Source of the DNA: Hippopus hippopus
Lineage: Eukaryota; Mollusca; Bivalvia; Cardiida; Cardiidae
Direction: 5' to 3'
Length of the DNA stretch: 64,000 bases
Assembly (NCBI GenBank): GCA_946811185.2
Contig: OX328110.1
Span: forward strand, 20,570,456 to 20,634,455
Shown: piece after piece, positions 62,185-64,000 of the stretch
Layout: every line of letters starts with the position of its first letter
Numbering within the stretch: position 1 is the first letter of the stretch
Position numbers and translations under genes: made by a program
The notes under the pieces: model-generated
The model's input: only the letters and a program-made list of their open reading frames with translations
The model's database searches: none
What the model was told of the DNA's origin: nothing

Positions 62185-63075
62185 TGTGAAACAAGAGTGT
62201 CGTCATCACAATATACGCCGCCACGTGGCTGCTATTTCAAGCAGCTAGCTTTAGAGACTAAAGTGTTGGAATTTCTAGCACCTACCTGGGTAGCTCAATG
62301 GATATACTGTGTTACTTGTGATCTTAAAGTTTTATGCATGGACTGATGGATGGACAGACGGACGCACAACAGACTCATTGGTCACTGGCTTTGATTAAGC
62401 AATAAAAATATGAAGTTTCATGAAATTATGTCCATTAGTTGGAGATACATTGATGAAAAACATTTTTTTTTCCCATGACACAGCAATAAATTCCAAAACC
62501 CTGACAATATGCGCTAGGTCACATGATCTGTGAAAATTTCATCCAAATCCATTGAGATATGTCAAGTAATTAAAGAGATATTGGTGAAAAATGAAATATA
62601 ACATGAAGCCCCCTTTTTCCATGATGCAACTATAAATCGCAAAACCTTGACAATCTGCACTAAGTCACATGATGAGAAATATTCTATGAACATTTTATCC
62701 AAATCCGTCAAGAAATGTGGGAGGAGTTGCGTTCACAAGAAATAGACTTTTGTAAGGATGGACGCAGTTTAAATTTGACATGAAGCCCCCTTTTTCCATG
62801 ACACAGTAATAAATTCCAAAACCCTGACAATATGCGCTAGGTCACATGATCTGTGAAAATTTCATCCAAATCCGTTGAGATATGTCCAGTATTAATTAAA
62901 GAGATATTGGTGAAAAATGAAATACAACATGAAGCCCCCTTTTTCCATGATGCAGCTATGAATTGCAAAACCTTGACAATATGCGCTAGGTCACATGATG
63001 AGAAACATCCTGTGAAAATTTTACCCAAATCCGTCAAGAAATGTGGGAGAAGTGCTGCTGCTCCTCAATTTTATA
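62185..63075 (+). repeat. Interspersed repeat with internal 310 bp duplication
   Basis: Starts CAAGAGTGTCGTCATCACAA. The block from CATGACACAGCAATAAATTC (62473) to ATGTGGGAGGAG (~62727) recurs from 62797 to ~63053. Within each block two ~155 bp half-units both begin with CCCCCTTTTTCCATGA. Non-coding; possibly the conserved tail of a larger element. Confidence 0.78.
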
Positions 63076-63345
63076 TAGATCAGACACATTTTACCTGGAA
63101 ACTAAAGTGGCATCACTTGCCGGACGTGTAGGAGAGATTAGAAAGCCTTGGAAAATTTTTGCATAGCGGCTCCTAGCCTAGGCAGTTTCAGGTTTTTCTT
63201 TAAGACCAGGTAGGGTAAATCAAGCTGAGTGAAAGGGGGGGGGGGGGGGCAGAGCGAGAACAAGGCAAGTTTGGGTAGATTTATACTTTCTGAAAGAAAT
63301 TATTGTTGCCTCATTGTAACAGAGATAAAAAAAAAAAATATGAAA
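63075..63345. other. No gene; G-run
   Basis: A G-run of ~15 near 63235-63249 and poly-A near 63328. No other feature. Confidence 0.5.
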
Positions 63346-63349
63346 ACAC

Positions 63350-63960
63350 CTGTCTAATATGAAGACCTATCGACGCTTGATACAAATCTAAACTTCTATC
63401 GTTGCCGTCGTCTAGTTTAGTCCACAGTCCGTCCTGTCAGATAAGTTGCAAGAGAAACGTCCATTAAAATTTTTCGAATGTTATATCTGCATTGAACACC
63501 TTAATTGTTCGTAGTTCTGGAGCATGCTAGTACTTTTGCCGAATGAACAGAACTTGTTCAATCTGAAATCTAGCAAACCGAAAGTAGCGACAATGCACTA
63601 CAGAACCGGAAATGCGGTGATGACAACAGAGATGACGGGATCCTGTCTATATTTTACGCGAAGAAAAGCGAAAATCACAAGTAAAAGTTCGTTACACAGT
63701 CTGTATAGTACCGCAGTATTTCGGGCGTGATTTGTTGTAGAAGATAAAACTGGTACCCGTTTGTCTTTTGTAACCGTGCGATAGGTTACGAACGTTCGAT
63801 AAACAGAAGTTCCTGTGTGAAGTGAGCGAAAAAGCCCGATCTCACCGCCTGCTTGTATGTATTTTTAGAAATGGAAAACCCACGTTATTGCGTTTGACAA
63901 TTTGTGTTTAAGGTCGGTTCATTATACTCCGATACAGATAGCTTTTGTACAGGCGTAGGA
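63350..63960. other. CpG-richer unique stretch, possible promoter region
   Basis: Unlike the flanking repeats, this stretch has many CpGs (GCGACAATG, GTGCGATAG, TACGAACGTTCGAT) and no recognised repeat family. It lies ~4 kb upstream of the first confident RASA3-like exon and could hold its promoter or 5' UTR. No core promoter element was identified. Confidence 0.2.
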
Positions 63961-64000
63961 GTTTTCATGCATAATTATGTATGTAGTAGTACATGATTGT

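Overview
The window is animal nuclear DNA: AT-rich, intron-rich, and packed with short palindromic elements. Two proteins can be assembled exon by exon. One is a molluscan-type myosin essential light chain, in which the first EF-hand loop contains the FWDGRDG string. The other is a RASA3/GAP1-type Ras GTPase-activating protein. The light-chain type, the repeat style and the GAP sequence suggest a bivalve. From memory of repeat families a Dreissena-like heterodont is my best guess, but no search was possible.

Layout. 1-10.8 kb: intergenic or upstream sequence, almost all repeats. 10.85-14.41 kb (+): the last four coding exons of the essential light chain; the first ~9-10 codons were not found. 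The intron after exon 11949-12116 is filled by an unusual ~62 bp tandem array that appears to be made of copies of the exon end plus its 5' splice site. 14.4-32.4 kb: intergenic repeats, including a ~90 bp satellite at 27.84-29.58 kb. 32.45-59.32 kb (-): the RASA3-like gene, 19 coding exons in continuous phase giving about 810 residues (C2A, C2B, RasGAP, PH, BTK zinc motif). Its initiator exon is uncertain; a candidate lies at 61189-61203. 59.4-64 kb: intron 1 or upstream sequence with several repeats.

Repeat families, named here only for convenience. A: ~225 bp palindromes with a core like GAAAATGCTGGTAACCAGCA, ends TTAA-CCCTTTACC. B: ~210 bp palindromes with a core like CAGAACGTGCAGTCTGATCT, ends TTAA-CCCTTAGGCTGC. 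C: ~215 bp palindromes with ends TTAAGGATAGGGCACCCTAA. D: ~260 bp palindromes with ends GAGCCATGCTCTG and a core around GTCAGCCTGCGCAGTCCGCG. E: ~265 bp palindromes with ends GCCTGCAACACGCGAAAAGG. F: a tRNA-derived SINE. A and B have the TTAA target and CCCT-type ends expected of piggyBac-related MITEs. Several copies are nested, or share a terminal TTAA with a neighbour.

The two genes have no evident functional link: one is muscle or cytoplasmic myosin regulation, the other is Ras/Rap inactivation at membranes. The most unusual feature is recurrent tandem duplication across 5' splice sites, large in the light-chain gene and small twice in the RASA3-like gene. Repeat boundaries are approximate (about +/-15 bp); exon boundaries come from splice consensus plus reading-frame continuity.
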